A stretch of DNA of 64,000 bases from Gorsachius magnificus. Lineage: Eukaryota > Chordata > Aves > Pelecaniformes > Ardeidae. The position numbers were made by a program, and so were the translations under genes. The stretch lies in the NCBI GenBank assembly GCA_034008185.1, contig CM067086.1:64908985-64972984 (forward strand). Direction: 5' to 3'. Each line of letters begins with the position of its first letter. Position 1 is the first letter of the stretch. The notes beneath the pieces were generated by a model. It was not told the origin of the DNA and searched no databases. It saw nothing but the letters and a program-made list of their open reading frames with translations. Shown one piece after another: positions 24,997 through 36,949 of the stretch.

Positions 24997-25071
24997 GGGA
25001 GGGGGTTTTGGGTGTCATTCGTTGGGTTTTTGTGGGGGGTTTTTTTATTTTTTTTTTTTTTTCTTTTTATT
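24997..25071 (+). repeat. G-rich then T-rich tract
   Basis: Five G-runs (GGG, GGGGG, GGG, GGG, GGGGGG) lie within about 43 bases and are followed by about 30 bases of almost pure T. Confidence 0.8.
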
Positions 25072-25946
25072 TGAGCCATTAGAGCAGGAGGAGGAAGAGA
25101 ACAGGCTTGCAATGAAGTTACTGGTCAGCAGCTGAGGCCTTGGTTCAGTTCTGGGTTTGACCTGTCTTCATCCTTGACAAGGATGCATGGACTCCGACCT
25201 GCAACTGTACTTGGTACCTCAGCTGATGAGAATAAAGTGCATGGATATCTTTGGGGGTGCATGAAAACAGTTATACCTCCTTTCTCTTCCATCTTAAGTA
25301 TTTTTCTTGTATCTCTTTCCATGCAGCCTCTTCGGGCCAGGGACCAGCTCTTCTTGGTTGCACTTGCAGTGCCAACTACAGTCAGGGTTGGCTCCTGTTA
25401 CACAAGCAGTAGTGAAGTGGAGCCCCGTGGCTCTTCTCTGTCGACAAAGATTTGGCCTTGACATACCCCTAAAGCATGGCGGCTGGTGTGATTTCTAGGA
25501 AAAACAGAAAAGAGATGGTGGGTTCAAGTCTTAATGGTACTGCTTGTACCGTAGGTGTGCAAGCCAAGGGCTGCTCCGCTCAGTCGGGCTGGCAGTGCTG
25601 GGCTGAGCTGCCTGTGTTACCCCCTGAGGTTGCTTCAGAATAGGCACCTCGGGCACAAGGCCCTCGTGGTGTCCTCTCTTCATGTTGTGGGTTTGAGAGC
25701 CCCAGGGTAGCTTGGCTGTCGTTCTGACTGATGTGTAAATTGTAGCGAGGCACTTCTTTCTTCCCTCCCACTCCCAAAGTTTCCTGAAAAACAGAATCTA
25801 AAGGCCAGTTACCTTTTGTCTGGGAGCATATTGCCTTCTGTGGTACACTGGCTGGCAGAAAAAAAGGATATTTGAGGTCAGGCTCTAAAACCCAGCAAGG
25901 TGAATGCTAGAACTGCCACCAATTTCAGTGGGGCAGAGTTTCATGA

Positions 25947-25970
25947 TTTTTTTTTTTTTTTTTTCTTTTT
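25947..25970 (+). repeat. Poly(T) tract
   Basis: 18 T, one C, then 5 T. A simple repeat; no reverse-oriented retrocopy is recognised next to it. Confidence 0.85.
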
Positions 25971-27071
25971 GCATAGGAACAAAACCTAAATGACTAAAAA
26001 TATTCTGGACTGGACTCTTATTCTCCATTCTCTGGTAGCTGCTATTTGTGGCACCTGTTCAAAAAGCACGTGAAGCATCACACTTTCCTAGCCTGGCACT
26101 GCTTCATACGCTTCTGATGCACGCTTTGCATAGAGATAAGTGAAACAAATTTATCTAGGAGCTGAAAGGCTTTTGAGCCAGACCCCTGGAGCATAGAAGG
26201 TCAGGACTGCCAGAGGAGAGAGCTTTTAGAGGGCTTGCAAGCACCAGTGATTCCTACTCTGGCAAACTAGAAGGAAAACGGTACAGCCTTTGGTTCCCCA
26301 AATGCCAGCAGAGTCGGCAAGAAACCGTTCATGCTGACTTCTGCTGGCATCGCTTAGAGTAGTGGTAAGTAGTGGGCCTGTACACACATTAGGTGGTTGA
26401 TGAACGTGGTTGACATCATTCAGTAGCTGTATTTTCAAAGATCAGGTCTATGATGCTTTGTAACTTTATTCGTACCTTGATCTCCATAAACCTACTGACG
26501 TTCAGTTCCTTCCCAAGCTGTGATGGTGCTGGACTGCTTTTCTGACTTTGTGCTGGTGGATCTCGGAGCAGTTCTCAGGAATTGTCTGATTCTTCCTACA
26601 CCCATATAAGGCAGATAAGTACCATGTGCACATCTGCCAGCTGAATCATCCCAGTTCACACGTGTGGACTCGAGGTCTCACGCAGGCTGCTTAAAACAGA
26701 TACCTAATTTAGGTAATGTGACTATCGGAGTGTCTGCGCTTAAGACAGTGAGTAGTTTGAGCTGTTTACTACCCAGGGATCTGGACTCCTGTGTGGAGAG
26801 AGGAGCGGTCAGTGCCTCGAGCTCAGCTCAATCCTTGCTGTGTGGTGAGCTCTCTGCCATTGCCCACCATCGGATGGAGTCTTCCCATAATCAGGTATCC
26901 GTGTCAGCGCAGCAGCACCGCGAGGTCCCTTTGAACCTTGATGATGAAAGGCAGAGCAAAGCACTGCCCTCCGGTAATAAGCAGAGCACAGCACTTTGAT
27001 GTTTTCCTTGAAGAAGTCAAACGGGAAGTTGCCTCCAGGGATTTATTTGCTAAACACACAAATATTAGCAT

Positions 27072-27104
27072 GGGGCTGGGGGGGGGGGGGGGGCAGAGGG
27101 GGGG
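27072..27104 (+). repeat. Poly(G) run, G-quadruplex candidate
   Basis: GGGG, CT, a run of 16 G, CAGA, then 7 G. Any four G-runs could pair as a quadruplex. The assembly length of the run may be unreliable. Confidence 0.85.
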
Positions 27105-27980
27105 ATGTCGGTGAGTATTAGGATAGTCTAACGGTTTTGTGAGAATCAGGCTGACAAGGAAATACCGTGGCTCTGGGAGCTGGCTGTTGTCTGTTCGTGA
27201 AAAGGGGAGTCTTTATGCTTTTAATCAGATGCACAAAACCAAGCAAGGACAGGATTTAATTCCAAACCTGATCCTGAAGGGGTTGTTTAGAGGAACCCAT
27301 CTCCCTCCCTGGCCAACGAAGAGCAGGTGCCTCAGCGGGATGGTGCAAGCTGCCGGGGGCCGGGCAGTGCTGGAGGGAGCGACACAGCTTTACTGGGCTT
27401 TCCACAGGCGGCCTCAGTGGGACTGACCAGAGATGTTTGGGTGGGCATAGCTGCATGGCAAAGAGAATTGCTGGGAAACCTCGCAGCCCTTTCTTCCTTC
27501 AAATATTAATGATTCTCCCTATTTCTAACCAGAGCACGTTAAGCAGCACCTGTAGGGCTGTCTTCTGTGTGAGAAAATCCATCTTCCAGGTTGTGTAAAT
27601 CTTGCCTGGTATGTGTCCCTCCCTCATCAATTAATTTACAGGATGAGCTGAGCTACATTTGTCGAACTTCAGTAGCACATTTGCTTATGTAAGGGCAGCA
27701 GTTTCCCTCTTGGATTTTGCCCTCAAAACCCATGAGGTGGCCATTGCACACATCTGTTGCAAACCTACTGGCAGCACAGCTGAAAATCTCTCCCTTGCTG
27801 CTGTCAGGGGAACAGCTATAGCCTGCCCGTGGCCACGCGTGAGGGAGCTACCATAGCTCTAATCTGATGCACGCTCAGTAGCTTGGGGCACAGAAAGATG
27901 TTAGAGCAGACGTAAAGCTTGGACAGCTTGCAGACTCTCCCAGACTGAGGTGGTCAACTTGCATTAGTTGTGGTGGTCAC

Positions 27981-28190
27981 TGGGAACAGGACGAGAAGTA
28001 ATAGGCTTTAACTGCAGTCAGGCAGAGTTAGGTTACCTGTTCAGGGCAGTGAATCTCTCGAGCAGATTGTGGAGTCGTTACTGGAGGGTTTAAATAGCAG
28101 GACAGGCACACATCTTCCTGCAGGGCTGAGTGGATCCTTCACTGTGCTGGAGAAATGGATCGAGTGACCTCTGGAGGTGTCTCGTTAACC
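27981..28190 (+). mobile_element. Old diverged CR1-like LINE 3' part
   Basis: The order of phrases follows an old CR1 3' end: AATAGGCTTTAACTGCAG and GAGTTAGGTTA (leading into the encoded tail), then GATTGTGGAGTC, CTGGAGGGTTTAAATAG, CTGCAGGGCTG, and finally GAGTGACCTCTGGAGGTG where intact copies read GATGACCTCCAGAGGTC. Divergence is high, and several short gaps break the match. Confidence 0.45.
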
Positions 28191-30267
28191 CTGTTTCGTG
28201 TTACTCAAAGCCGTAGCTTTGAAGAATAACTTTTTTTTGTTTTTTTTTTAATTTGGCAATTGCACAAAATTTATACTGCATATATTGCCCTTAAGACTCC
28301 TTACAGGCTTGTTCTGGTGCTGGGTTGCAGTAGCATTGTGAGAGAGAAGAATCGCAAGGGTGGTTCAGCTGCTGAGCTGTTCAGCTCCATACCCTCTCGG
28401 CAGTGGTGGCCACCACTAGATAGGTCTTGGACAGCTGGCAGAAAGCAGAGGCGCAGTAAAATGAGTTCCACATCACTTTATGGTGATTCGTAAGAGCTGA
28501 GTTTGACCCTGAAGCATGAATTGTGATGTCTTACAAACTAATATTATCACCACTGGAAAATTTCATATTAGGGAGATTACACTCATTTACTTCAGCATTT
28601 TGGCTAAACATCCAAACTCAGTGGTCCAAACATATATGGCAGTTAGATTTGGACCACTAGCACACTAAATATTTCCCAAGGCTGGCTCTCAGCCTTCAGC
28701 CAAGCTGGCTGAGGTGAGTTGTAGTGTTGGTGCTCTACCCTTCAGGTGCAAATCCAGTGCTGTTTGCATGCTCTGGATCACACCGTCTGTGTCCGTGTGC
28801 AACCTCAGAGCCAGGCAAGTTCTATGCAGTAATTTTAGTATGTAAGTGGCCAGGAAAAAGTTCTAAATCTGAAAGTAACTAAACTTATAATTTTCAATGT
28901 CTGCTAAATTCTCAAGGGAATTTTAACATGGACTGTGAATAATTAACACTAGCTATCAATTTACAGCAGTTCTCTGGCTAAGACTAAGGACTATGCAAAG
29001 AAAGTAAAATAAAAATCAGCCTTTAAAAATTTCCTAAAGGGAAAATGAAAGGTAAATAATTATCTAACCTTGTGAGATTCTGGTAAAGTCAGAATCTTCC
29101 ATTGAAATGACTGAGAAAAAACCTGACCTCCCTCTAAGTCAATTTAAGATTTTAATTGCAGTAAAGTTGGGTAATTCAGTTAAGATTCCCAGAGCAAACT
29201 GTAGCTGTGTCTCCCTGGTTACTCTCATCTCCTTTCATGATTATACATTTTTAAAGGCAGTGACCCAAAATACTGCATGTGTATCCAGAAAGTTCTGAGG
29301 AAAGTGCAGTTTAAAGGTAAAATTTAGTATTGTCTAGCTTTCCTGGAGGAGTAACCGTGTTTTCCTGTTGTGTAGTATTTTTCTGAGCATGCATCACTTT
29401 GCTTCTGTTTTGCTGCTGCATAGGGATGAAATACTTGCACCTGAAGGGAAAAAAACAGAGTTGGTGCTGCAGCTTTACATCTCTGTCTCTTGATGCTGTA
29501 CAATTCAAGGTCTTGATTTTGCTTTCACCGAAAGCCTTATCTGTCTGCTGTGGTAGATTTCCTTTTAAAGCAAAACAAACAGCACGGTTTTGGATTAAAT
29601 ATGTCATCAGAAGATTGCACTGCTATTTATGCTGATTATCATGAAGAAAATACTGAACAGCTTATACTCAGACTCTGAAGAAATTCACCTCTAGGCTGAA
29701 AGCCAGTGTGAGAAATATTGGCTTGAAAGGGAGCAGTTTTGGAAGGTGATAAACCCCTGGAAATTGGATGAAATTTCCAAATGCTCCAGAAATGTAACAA
29801 ACAGTTATGGTTATAAAGAGTTGGCAAGAATAATCCCTGTTTGAGAAGAACTTCTGGAGGATGGAATGAACTGAAGTCCCTTAATATCAGTTGGAAGTCT
29901 AGCCTCATTAGTGAAGTAATTTTTTTCAGCTAGAGACTGACTCATCGCTGCACAGGGGGGAGAGTGAAGGAGGGACTTGTCTGTGACGGCAGGACATGCA
30001 CCCAAGGGTCGTGTTTCCCATGGAACCTCCTTTCAGGACTTCCCTGTCTTAGCACTGGGGTGTAGATGGGGTAGGTGCCTGTGCCCTGGCTGTATGTCCA
30101 GGGTAGGGTCTGCCAGGGAGGGGGTCTGTGAGGGTTTGGCTTGGTAGCTCCTCTCCCCAGTTGGCCTGAGGGTGTCTGAGTTGGCCAGCTGGTAGGTTGC
30201 CATTCATGACTTGTGCCTGAATAGGTAGCTAGCCCAGGCCAGCCAGCACCTCAGCTATTCTGGGAGG
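28191..30267. other. AT-rich non-coding DNA
   Basis: No gene recognised. The block contains a T-rich stretch near 28230-28250 and the perfect hairpin at 28620-28658. The phrase AGGTGCAAATCC near 28746 looks like a Pol III B box, but no matching A box lies upstream. Confidence 0.5.
28620..28658. repeat. Perfect 11-bp inverted repeat, 17-nt loop
   Basis: Left arm AGTGGTCCAAA at 28620-28630 and right arm TTTGGACCACT at 28648-28658, exactly complementary, separated by 17 bases. The pairing does not extend outwards. Confidence 0.9.
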
Positions 30268-30530
30268 TGACGATAGGATGAGGGGGAATGGTATGAAATT
30301 GCGCCAGGGCAGGTTTAGGCTAGACATTAGGAAAAACTTCTTCACCGAAAGGGTTGTCACCAGGGAGGTGGTTGAGTTCTCATCCCTGGAGGTATTTAAA
30401 AGGATAGATGAGGTGCTTAGGGACACGGTTTAGTGGTGGGATGGCAGGGTTAAGTTCAAGGTTGGACTCGATGATCTTAAAGGTCTTTTCCAACCAAAGC
30501 GATTCTATGATTCTATTCTATGATTCTATG
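30268..30530 (+). mobile_element. CR1 LINE, 3' end, plus orientation
   Basis: GACGATAGGATGAGGGGGAATGG leads into AATTGCGCCAGGGCAGG, GAAAAACTTCTTCACCGAAAG, GGTTGGACTCGATGATCTT and a terminus of several ATTCTATG units. About 20 bases present in the 19.4-kb copy (the GGCTCTGGAATGGGCTGCC part) are deleted after GGGTTGTCA. The terminal 8-mer array is longer than in the other copies. Confidence 0.94.
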
Positions 30531-32455
30531 TCTCGTGGGTTGGAGAGAGGGTTGGGGAATAGGTGGCCGGAGACCAGCAATAAAGCAGACGTGAAAAGAA
30601 GATCACAGCCATGCTGTGGGCAATGAGGGGGTAAGCTCCTGAGGGAGATTGGTGAATGAAGGTGCCTACCCCCATGCTCCAGCGGCCAGCCCTGCTCTGT
30701 CACCCCAGCCATGCTCTCTGTGGGTGACAGAGCAGGCTTTGTGGGGACCCACCAGAGGGTGTCTCCCCCAGAGAGTTGGTCCGTGTGGAGGCACGGTGTC
30801 CCTGCTGCAGACCTGGCATCCCAGCTTGATCTGGTGACGCCGCAGGCAGGCTGTTCATACTTCCACTTGTTGGTGCCTCTGTGACATGCTGCAGGTGAGG
30901 ACAACCGTTTGCAGAGTTGGTGGGAGTGGCAATGTGGGTGTTCTTGCCCTGCACCTCCGTGGCTTCCTTCACCAGCTTTGAGGGCATGGTGTCCTAGCAG
31001 TGACCGGCTCCTGATGGAGCAGAGATCAAAGGCAGAAACCCACTGCTGGCTCGCCAGCTACTGATTCATTCAAGTGTATTTGGCATAGTGATCCCTGCTT
31101 GTTCTGTGATGGGGTCACCTTAAAAAGTAGTTCCTCCTCCAGGGTTCATTACCTGCATGGCCACGTGATTCAGTTAGGTTCATTTGGGGTGGCTAATATC
31201 TGGTAACATCCATCAGAGTCAAGCTGCTTAGCGGAGAACAGCACAGCGTATAAATCTCTTTTCCTTCTGTCGCTACCTTTCAAGAACAAGCTAATTCCAT
31301 TTAATACATAATGGTAACACTTAATCGGTGATATAAACTGAGAGGAAATGGGCAAAAATTGGATACAAATGCACCTTGGCTCTGATTCAGCTGGTCCTTG
31401 ACTTCCTCTGAATCTGAAGAGGAATATTAGAAAGGGACAGTATGTGAAAAGCCTCATCAGGAGAGTGCCAGTGAAAATATACTGTCTTAATGTGGCTGCG
31501 GTCAGGCAGTCTGACAGCTCTCTACTGCAAAAAGCAGGATGCTTAACACATTTTCCTTCAAATAAGGGCGTTTTGGGGCATCCTTCTGTATTTGATTCCT
31601 TTCTCTCTGAATTTGTTCCTAACTCTTAAAATGACTATTTTAAAAAAATTGTTCTTTTCTTTGGAATAATGAATAATTTAGGCTCATAAAATGTCAGAAA
31701 CACCATTCTCCCACATGGGTTTCAAATGTACTTTGAAACCTCAAACCCAACCACTTCATCAGGTGCAGAATTACAGCTGTATGTCACTGCAGACTTCCCT
31801 TGTCCTCCTGCAAATATATCCACATACAGTGTCTGCCCCAGAGCATGCTGTGGGAAGCTGACTTCATCCGCTTGCCTGGCTCCGTTTGACACTGCCTTGA
31901 GATATTGATCTATGACCTTGCAGCCTGGAAAGCGTTGTGTGCAAGCGGGAGGCATGAAAAATAGGAGACTGCGGCTTGAGCCGGAGGAGCTGCAGGTTTC
32001 CAGTGAATCTATGGTGCAAGTGGGGTGAGTTTGTGCTTGGAGGTGAGGTGTCCAGATGCAAAAGGTGGCTGGGGAGTTCATAGGTGCAAGTACTAGCAAT
32101 GCTTTAGTGACACAAGAGGGAGCTATGGACTCTCCTGAGATACACCAGGGCTCACCCAGGCACAAAAGGCACATGTGAATGGGCGAGAGAAGAAATCTCC
32201 GAGTACAGCAGCCTCTGGAAAGACATAGCAGGCATCTGTTGTGTTTGTACTTCTAGGGTTGCTCTGCTGCTAGTTAACCCTAAATGATCTGGTGGGGAAG
32301 TTGGAAGTGAAGACTTTTTCCTTGGGGAATACAGATAAAAAATAAGAGATGGTTGTTCCTGAATCTGGTACCGTTGTGGACATGAGTGAGATGCAGGGAA
32401 TTACGGTTACTGTCCAAATGTTAAGCTCCATTGCTTAGTCATACCTGTTTATTTT
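30531..32455. other. Non-coding DNA, no gene recognised
   Basis: Open frames of 128 codons (30518-30904, minus) and 150 codons (31722-32174, minus) show no recognisable domain and no supported splice sites. Confidence 0.5.
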
Positions 32456-32636
32456 AGAACAGAACAGAGTATTTCAGTTCGAAGGGACCTACAATGATCA
32501 TCTAGTCCAACTGCCTGACCAATTCAGGGCTGGCCAAAAGTTCAAGCACATTATTAAGGGCATTGTCCAAATGCCTGTGAAACACTGACAGGTTTGGGGC
32601 ACCGACCACCTCTCTAGGAAGCCTGTTCCAGTCTTT
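32456..32636 (-). mobile_element. CR1 LINE, 3' end, minus orientation, other subfamily
   Basis: The plus strand starts AGAACAGAGTATTTCAGTTC and runs through GAAGGGACCTACAATGATC, TCTAGTCCAACTGCCTGACC, GGGCATTGTCCAAATGCC and CACCTCTCTAGGAAGCCTG. It differs from the 3.6-kb and 55.2-kb copies and belongs to an older CR1 subfamily. The match breaks at about 32636; TAAAGAGTTTTTCCTGCC at 32699 may be a displaced continuation after an insertion. Confidence 0.9.
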
Positions 32637-33150
32637 AAATTACACCTGATTGTAATTCCATGTGATAAATGGTCAATGCTTTTTAAATTTGCTTTGTGTA
32701 AAGAGTTTTTCCTGCCTTCATCTTATAAAGGAAAGGATGGCCCTAGGGGCAAATGTTGGTCTTGGACAGGAGTCCAAAGTTTGTCTCCCTACTCATCTGC
32801 GTAGGCTACACTGTGAACCATGTGAGGTGTGTTGGTTAGGCCTTGATCTGGAAATGAGATTTAGGGGGAATTTAGGATGTGAGACGCAGGGAGACATTCC
32901 TCCAAACCTTTGCGAAGTTCTGTAAAGCACCAGTTTCGTGCAGAGCTTCCTGGAGGCTTCAGGTCAGCTGCTGGGTGCGTCCAGGGCTATCACCACTGCT
33001 TGGTGCTCTGCAGCCTCTCGTGTAAGGCCAGCCAGCATCTTCAGAGCGGGCAGGAAGGTGCCTGCTCATCTCACAGCAGCACGCTTCACATGCAGCACAA
33101 CGCTTCGCTTCAAGATCACGCCAGGGCGGAGAAGCAGTGTTATGTACATG
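32637..33150. other. Non-coding DNA, no gene recognised
   Basis: Apart from the possible displaced CR1 phrase near 32.7 kb, nothing is recognised. Confidence 0.5.
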
Positions 33151-33290
33151 TGTTGTAGCATAGCGGTTAGTGCACTTCCCGGGATGTAAGAGTCATTCCT
33201 CCAAGCTGGCCCCTCAAGATGCGAGACTTTGGGCATTATGAAGGTATCTACTTATCTGTATTTAATTCTCCTTCCCTTTTAAGGCCTGAT
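33151..33290 (+). repeat. MIR-like tRNA-derived SINE
   Basis: TAGCATAGCGG at 33156-33166 is a full match to the Pol III A box (TRGYNNARNNG), and GTAGCATAGCGGTTAGTGCAC follows the head of MIR (CAGCATAGTGGTTAAGAGCAC). About 35 bases on, AGTCATTCC is a decayed B box. Further on, GACTTTGGGCA and TACTTATCTGTATTT fall where MIR has GACCTTGGGCA and ACTTAACCTCTCTG. Confidence 0.55.
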
Positions 33291-33663
33291 TTTGGAAAAA
33301 AAAGGTGCTTATTTCCGCTGGACTCTGTAGGCTTTTTTGGTATCTGATTATGGATGGGCAAGGGAGGACTGCAGATATCCAATTTTCATATCCCCTGGCT
33401 CAGCCTTCAGCATCCCTTAACCATTGGTCCGTTCCCTGCCCTCTGTGTTGGGCTGTGCCTCTTCTCAAATATCCAGTGTATTTTTGCTCAAAGAAAATTG
33501 CTGCTTTCCTTCCCCCTCTCTCCTTTAAAGCTTTTTAAACACCTCTTGCATTTTTGTCCTCATTCTTGCCTTTCACCCCAGTTCCTGGGTGGATACTACG
33601 TGCTATACTTGATACAGTCTGAGCTATAAATAAGAAGCAGTTTGTCGGAAAGTAAAATTAGCA

Positions 33664-33806
33664 GGCCAGATTTTCAAACATGCTTCTAAATCTGTGCCTA
33701 GCCACCTCAGAGTGTACATGCCCTCGTTTTCTGGGGTGCTGAATCTTGTTGTTATCCTTGATTTCAATGGGAATTTGCGATGCTCAGGACTCCTAGAAAT
33801 CAGGTC
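33664..33806. repeat. Candidate old repeat with imperfect terminal inverted repeats
   Basis: The left end GGCCAGATTTTCAAA (33664-33678) is loosely the reverse complement of the right end GAAATCAGGTC (33796-33806). The middle holds GATTTCAATGGGAATTT, a phrase remembered from a dispersed reptile and bird repeat. Similar termini occur at 15752-15768 and, inverted, at 24483-24497. It may be an ancient non-autonomous DNA transposon. Confidence 0.35.
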
Positions 33807-36800
33807 ACTTTTACATTTGGGTCCTGAGCATGGATATCCACCAGTGTGTTATCAGTGGAGAGATTTAAGGCATAGAAATGTTGGAAGTTTGACCCAGGTC
33901 AGTCCCTCACCTAGCAGCAGCGTGAAGTGGGGATTCTGGGGAGGGAGGCCCCTTCCATATATAAGGGATAATATAAGATTCTCAATGAGTGACCATAGGC
34001 TTGCTTACATCCCTGTGATGAAACACCACAAATCCTTGAATTCACATCCGTTGTTTCACTTTGGCTTCCATGAAATGTGGTTGTAGGCATTTGTCAAAAG
34101 CTGGAACCGTTACCCTGGTCTGAACGTTGCCGAAAGCGGATTGTCTGCAGATCCGCTGCAGGAATGCTGCCGGTGAGTTATGGCTGGAGGTTAACCGCAG
34201 AACTTTGTCTCTTTGTAATTACCCTAATGTGGTGCCAGCTCTGTTCTCTTAGCATCACTGGAAGCGTTGCTGACCATGGGAGTACAACAGGGATTCAGTC
34301 AAGAGACTGAGTGAGAATTCTTTTTTTTTACTAAGAAAATAAAATCTGGAATTTAGGCACATGGGAACACACAGCTGTGAGTATATCATGAGAGTGCTCT
34401 GGTTAGTCTTCAGCTCAAATTAGATTACCCAGCTGAGTGTATAGCACTGAGTTACCACACTAACGAGCACAACTAGAAATGCTCACAGATCTTTGATTTT
34501 TGGCACGCAAAGAAGCAATGAAAATCAGAACATGGATGGCTTGGTTGTGCTCGTGGAAATGCACTCTGCTGGGGTGCTGCTCATTGAATAACCCAGTTTG
34601 TGTTTTAAGAGTGCTTAGCACACTGGCATTACCCCAGTGATTTAGCTATCTGAGTTCACAGTGTCCAGCCTGTATTCCACTAACCCAAAGGAAAATATTT
34701 TTGAGGTGCGGATTATCGTATGGGTTGCTTCCTGTATCAAGGAGCTGGTGCCCTGCCGTAAAACTACCAAAATATAGCTGTTAACTGCTGGAGAAAATAG
34801 AAGCTATATGTCTTTCTTTCCTAGGGTGGAGGCATTCACTAATGCCATCTAAACTGCTGCTGTTGCCCTGGTTGGTGGCACGGGGAGCCAGCACGTGCCT
34901 GTACCTTGCTCTGGCTCCTGGGGCTGCCCCTATGGCCAGTGCAGCTGACGTGTGTTAGAGCTAGGACAGACTGAGCCCACACTGGGGACCCTGCCCCATG
35001 CTTTCAGCCTCTCTTTTGAGCCATGCTATGTGCTCGGCAGCGCCGCTGAGAACCCAAGGATGTCTTGCTTAGCAGCTCAGCAGCCTGCCCTAGCCCTCCT
35101 CTTGCAAGGCCTGCTGGCCAGGCAGGTGTTGGAAAATGGGCAGAGGAACAATTAATCTCTTCTAGTTTATGAAGACTTACAAACTGTAGGAAGACCACGA
35201 AGGAAGTGGACCCCATGACTGCTTCACCCATGCCACAGAAGCTCATGCAAGAGAGCCTTGTGAAGGGAGATGAAGGTCCCAGCACTGCAGGTGGACTTGT
35301 CAGTTAGCTGCCTTGTCCTCTTGGCTCTGAAGAGTCTCCTTGCTCCTGGACAAGTTGGGAAAACCGGGGCTCGGCACGTGGGAGAAACAGACAAATCCAA
35401 CTGGAGTGCAGACATTGCTTTTGGCTTTTAATTTGCTTTGTGCTTTAGCAGAAAGCCCAACAGTGCTGATTGCCTGCAAGCGGAGTAAGCTGCAGCTGGA
35501 GCGACCAAGGGAAGGAATGGCAGAAGAAGGGCTAGCTTGGTGGATGCTTGTTGACACTGCAGAGAGAGAGAGTTGCTTCACCTGCCACCAGGAAGTTAGT
35601 TTTTTGGCTTTTGACTGTGTTTTTGGCAACTGCGCTTAGCACAGCTTTTGTAATTAAATTGAGCCTCTGGTTAGGAAGGCACAGGTAGAAGATGATAAAA
35701 GCTGCAGAGGATGTGGTTGCTGGATTTCTCATTTCTACAGCTATGTAACCAAGGGTTCTGCTCTACAAAACCAAAACATAGAGTATCAAGCAGAAAGATG
35801 TTTGCATGCAGAGCATCTAAAAGAGATTTTCTTTGTTAGCTTGAGAGCCTCCAGCTTCTCCTTACAAAGTCTCCCATGTGCTTGTACGCCAAGACGAGTG
35901 CTTGGCATCCTGCTTCACCGCTCAGAGCTTTGCTGGAGGAAGAGCAGCTGCTTCAGTCTACATTTCCCATGCCCTCTCCCAACACAGCTTTTGCCTCTTT
36001 GGGAAGAGTGTTTAAATAGCTATTTTAAACAATCAGGGATTACAGGAAGAAGAGGTTAAAGCTGAATTTGACCTATGTGACTTCTTAAAGTTTTATCTTG
36101 GAAAGCTGGCCTCCTGTCAGTGCTGTGTGAAGCCACAGCACCAGCATGGCTTCAAGCTTGCTCGTGGTCAGCCCTCCTCCCTCCTCACTGCCTCCTTGCA
36201 TCTCCTCCTGGGCTGCTGTCCTCCATCCTGCCCTTTGCCTTGATCTCCGTAGCTGCCTTCTCAATCCTTCCTGTGCCCAGTGCCTTCCCAGCCTCCGTGC
36301 TGCACCGCTGCCTCCGTTGTTAGCCCCCTCCTGCTGCATCCTTCTGGGGTCCTTCATGGTGGTACCTGATCTGGTGGGGGCTGGGAGCTCCTGAGCTCCA
36401 TAGCTTGTGCTCCTCTGAAAGGAATGAGGGCTAAGTTTCAAGATCAGTTTACAAACTCAGGCCATGATGCCAAAGGGCTGGTCTAGCCCCGTCCCTGGCC
36501 CATGCATGCTTAGCCATTTGCTCCTGTCTTGTTTTTCAGCTCCTCGCTTACCCCAACAAGACCATCACGAGGTCATTTGGGGACCAGGTTAAAACTAACT
36601 TTCCTTTTGCCCATGTCAGAGGCCAGCTCAGCACCATGCCACAGCTCTGGGGAAATCTCAGCTGTCCAGACTTATGCCAGCCACACTTGGGTGTCATCTA
36701 CAGCATAAGCCAAGCCCCAGGGCTGATGGGCACTGCTGCCTGAAGGGGCCGGGCTTGTGCCCTGTGCCTGTTCCTTGCTGTACGACAGGCAGAGGGGTTG

Positions 36801-36949
36801 TGGGGGCCGGTACAGCCCTCCGTGGCGGCCGCTCGTGGGAGCGATGCTGTGTCGCTGCAGCAGTGGCAGGGGATGGCTGGCCTGGGCTGCTGGCTGGTGT
36901 CCTTGCATGCCAGCCTGTCTCACTGTGCTGCAGTGGCAGAGCACAGAGC

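Larger units (their letters stand above)
22127..27980. other. Non-coding DNA with simple repeats
   Basis: No exon was recognised. The block contains the A/C tract at 22849-22920, a G-rich and T-rich pair at 24997-25071, a T tract at 25947-25970 and a G-run at 27078-27093. At 24483-24497 the phrase TCTGAAAATCAGGCC is the reverse complement of the terminus of the candidate repeat at 33664. A relatively GC-rich patch at 23.6-23.8 kb has no clear promoter or exon. Confidence 0.5.

Noticed and set aside
28725..28790. tRNA gene or tRNA-derived SINE
   Set aside because: There is a B-box-like AGGTGCAAATCC but no A box and no cloverleaf arms.
33950..33985. TATA-box promoter (CCATATATAAGG)
   Set aside because: No exon, CpG cluster or start context follows.
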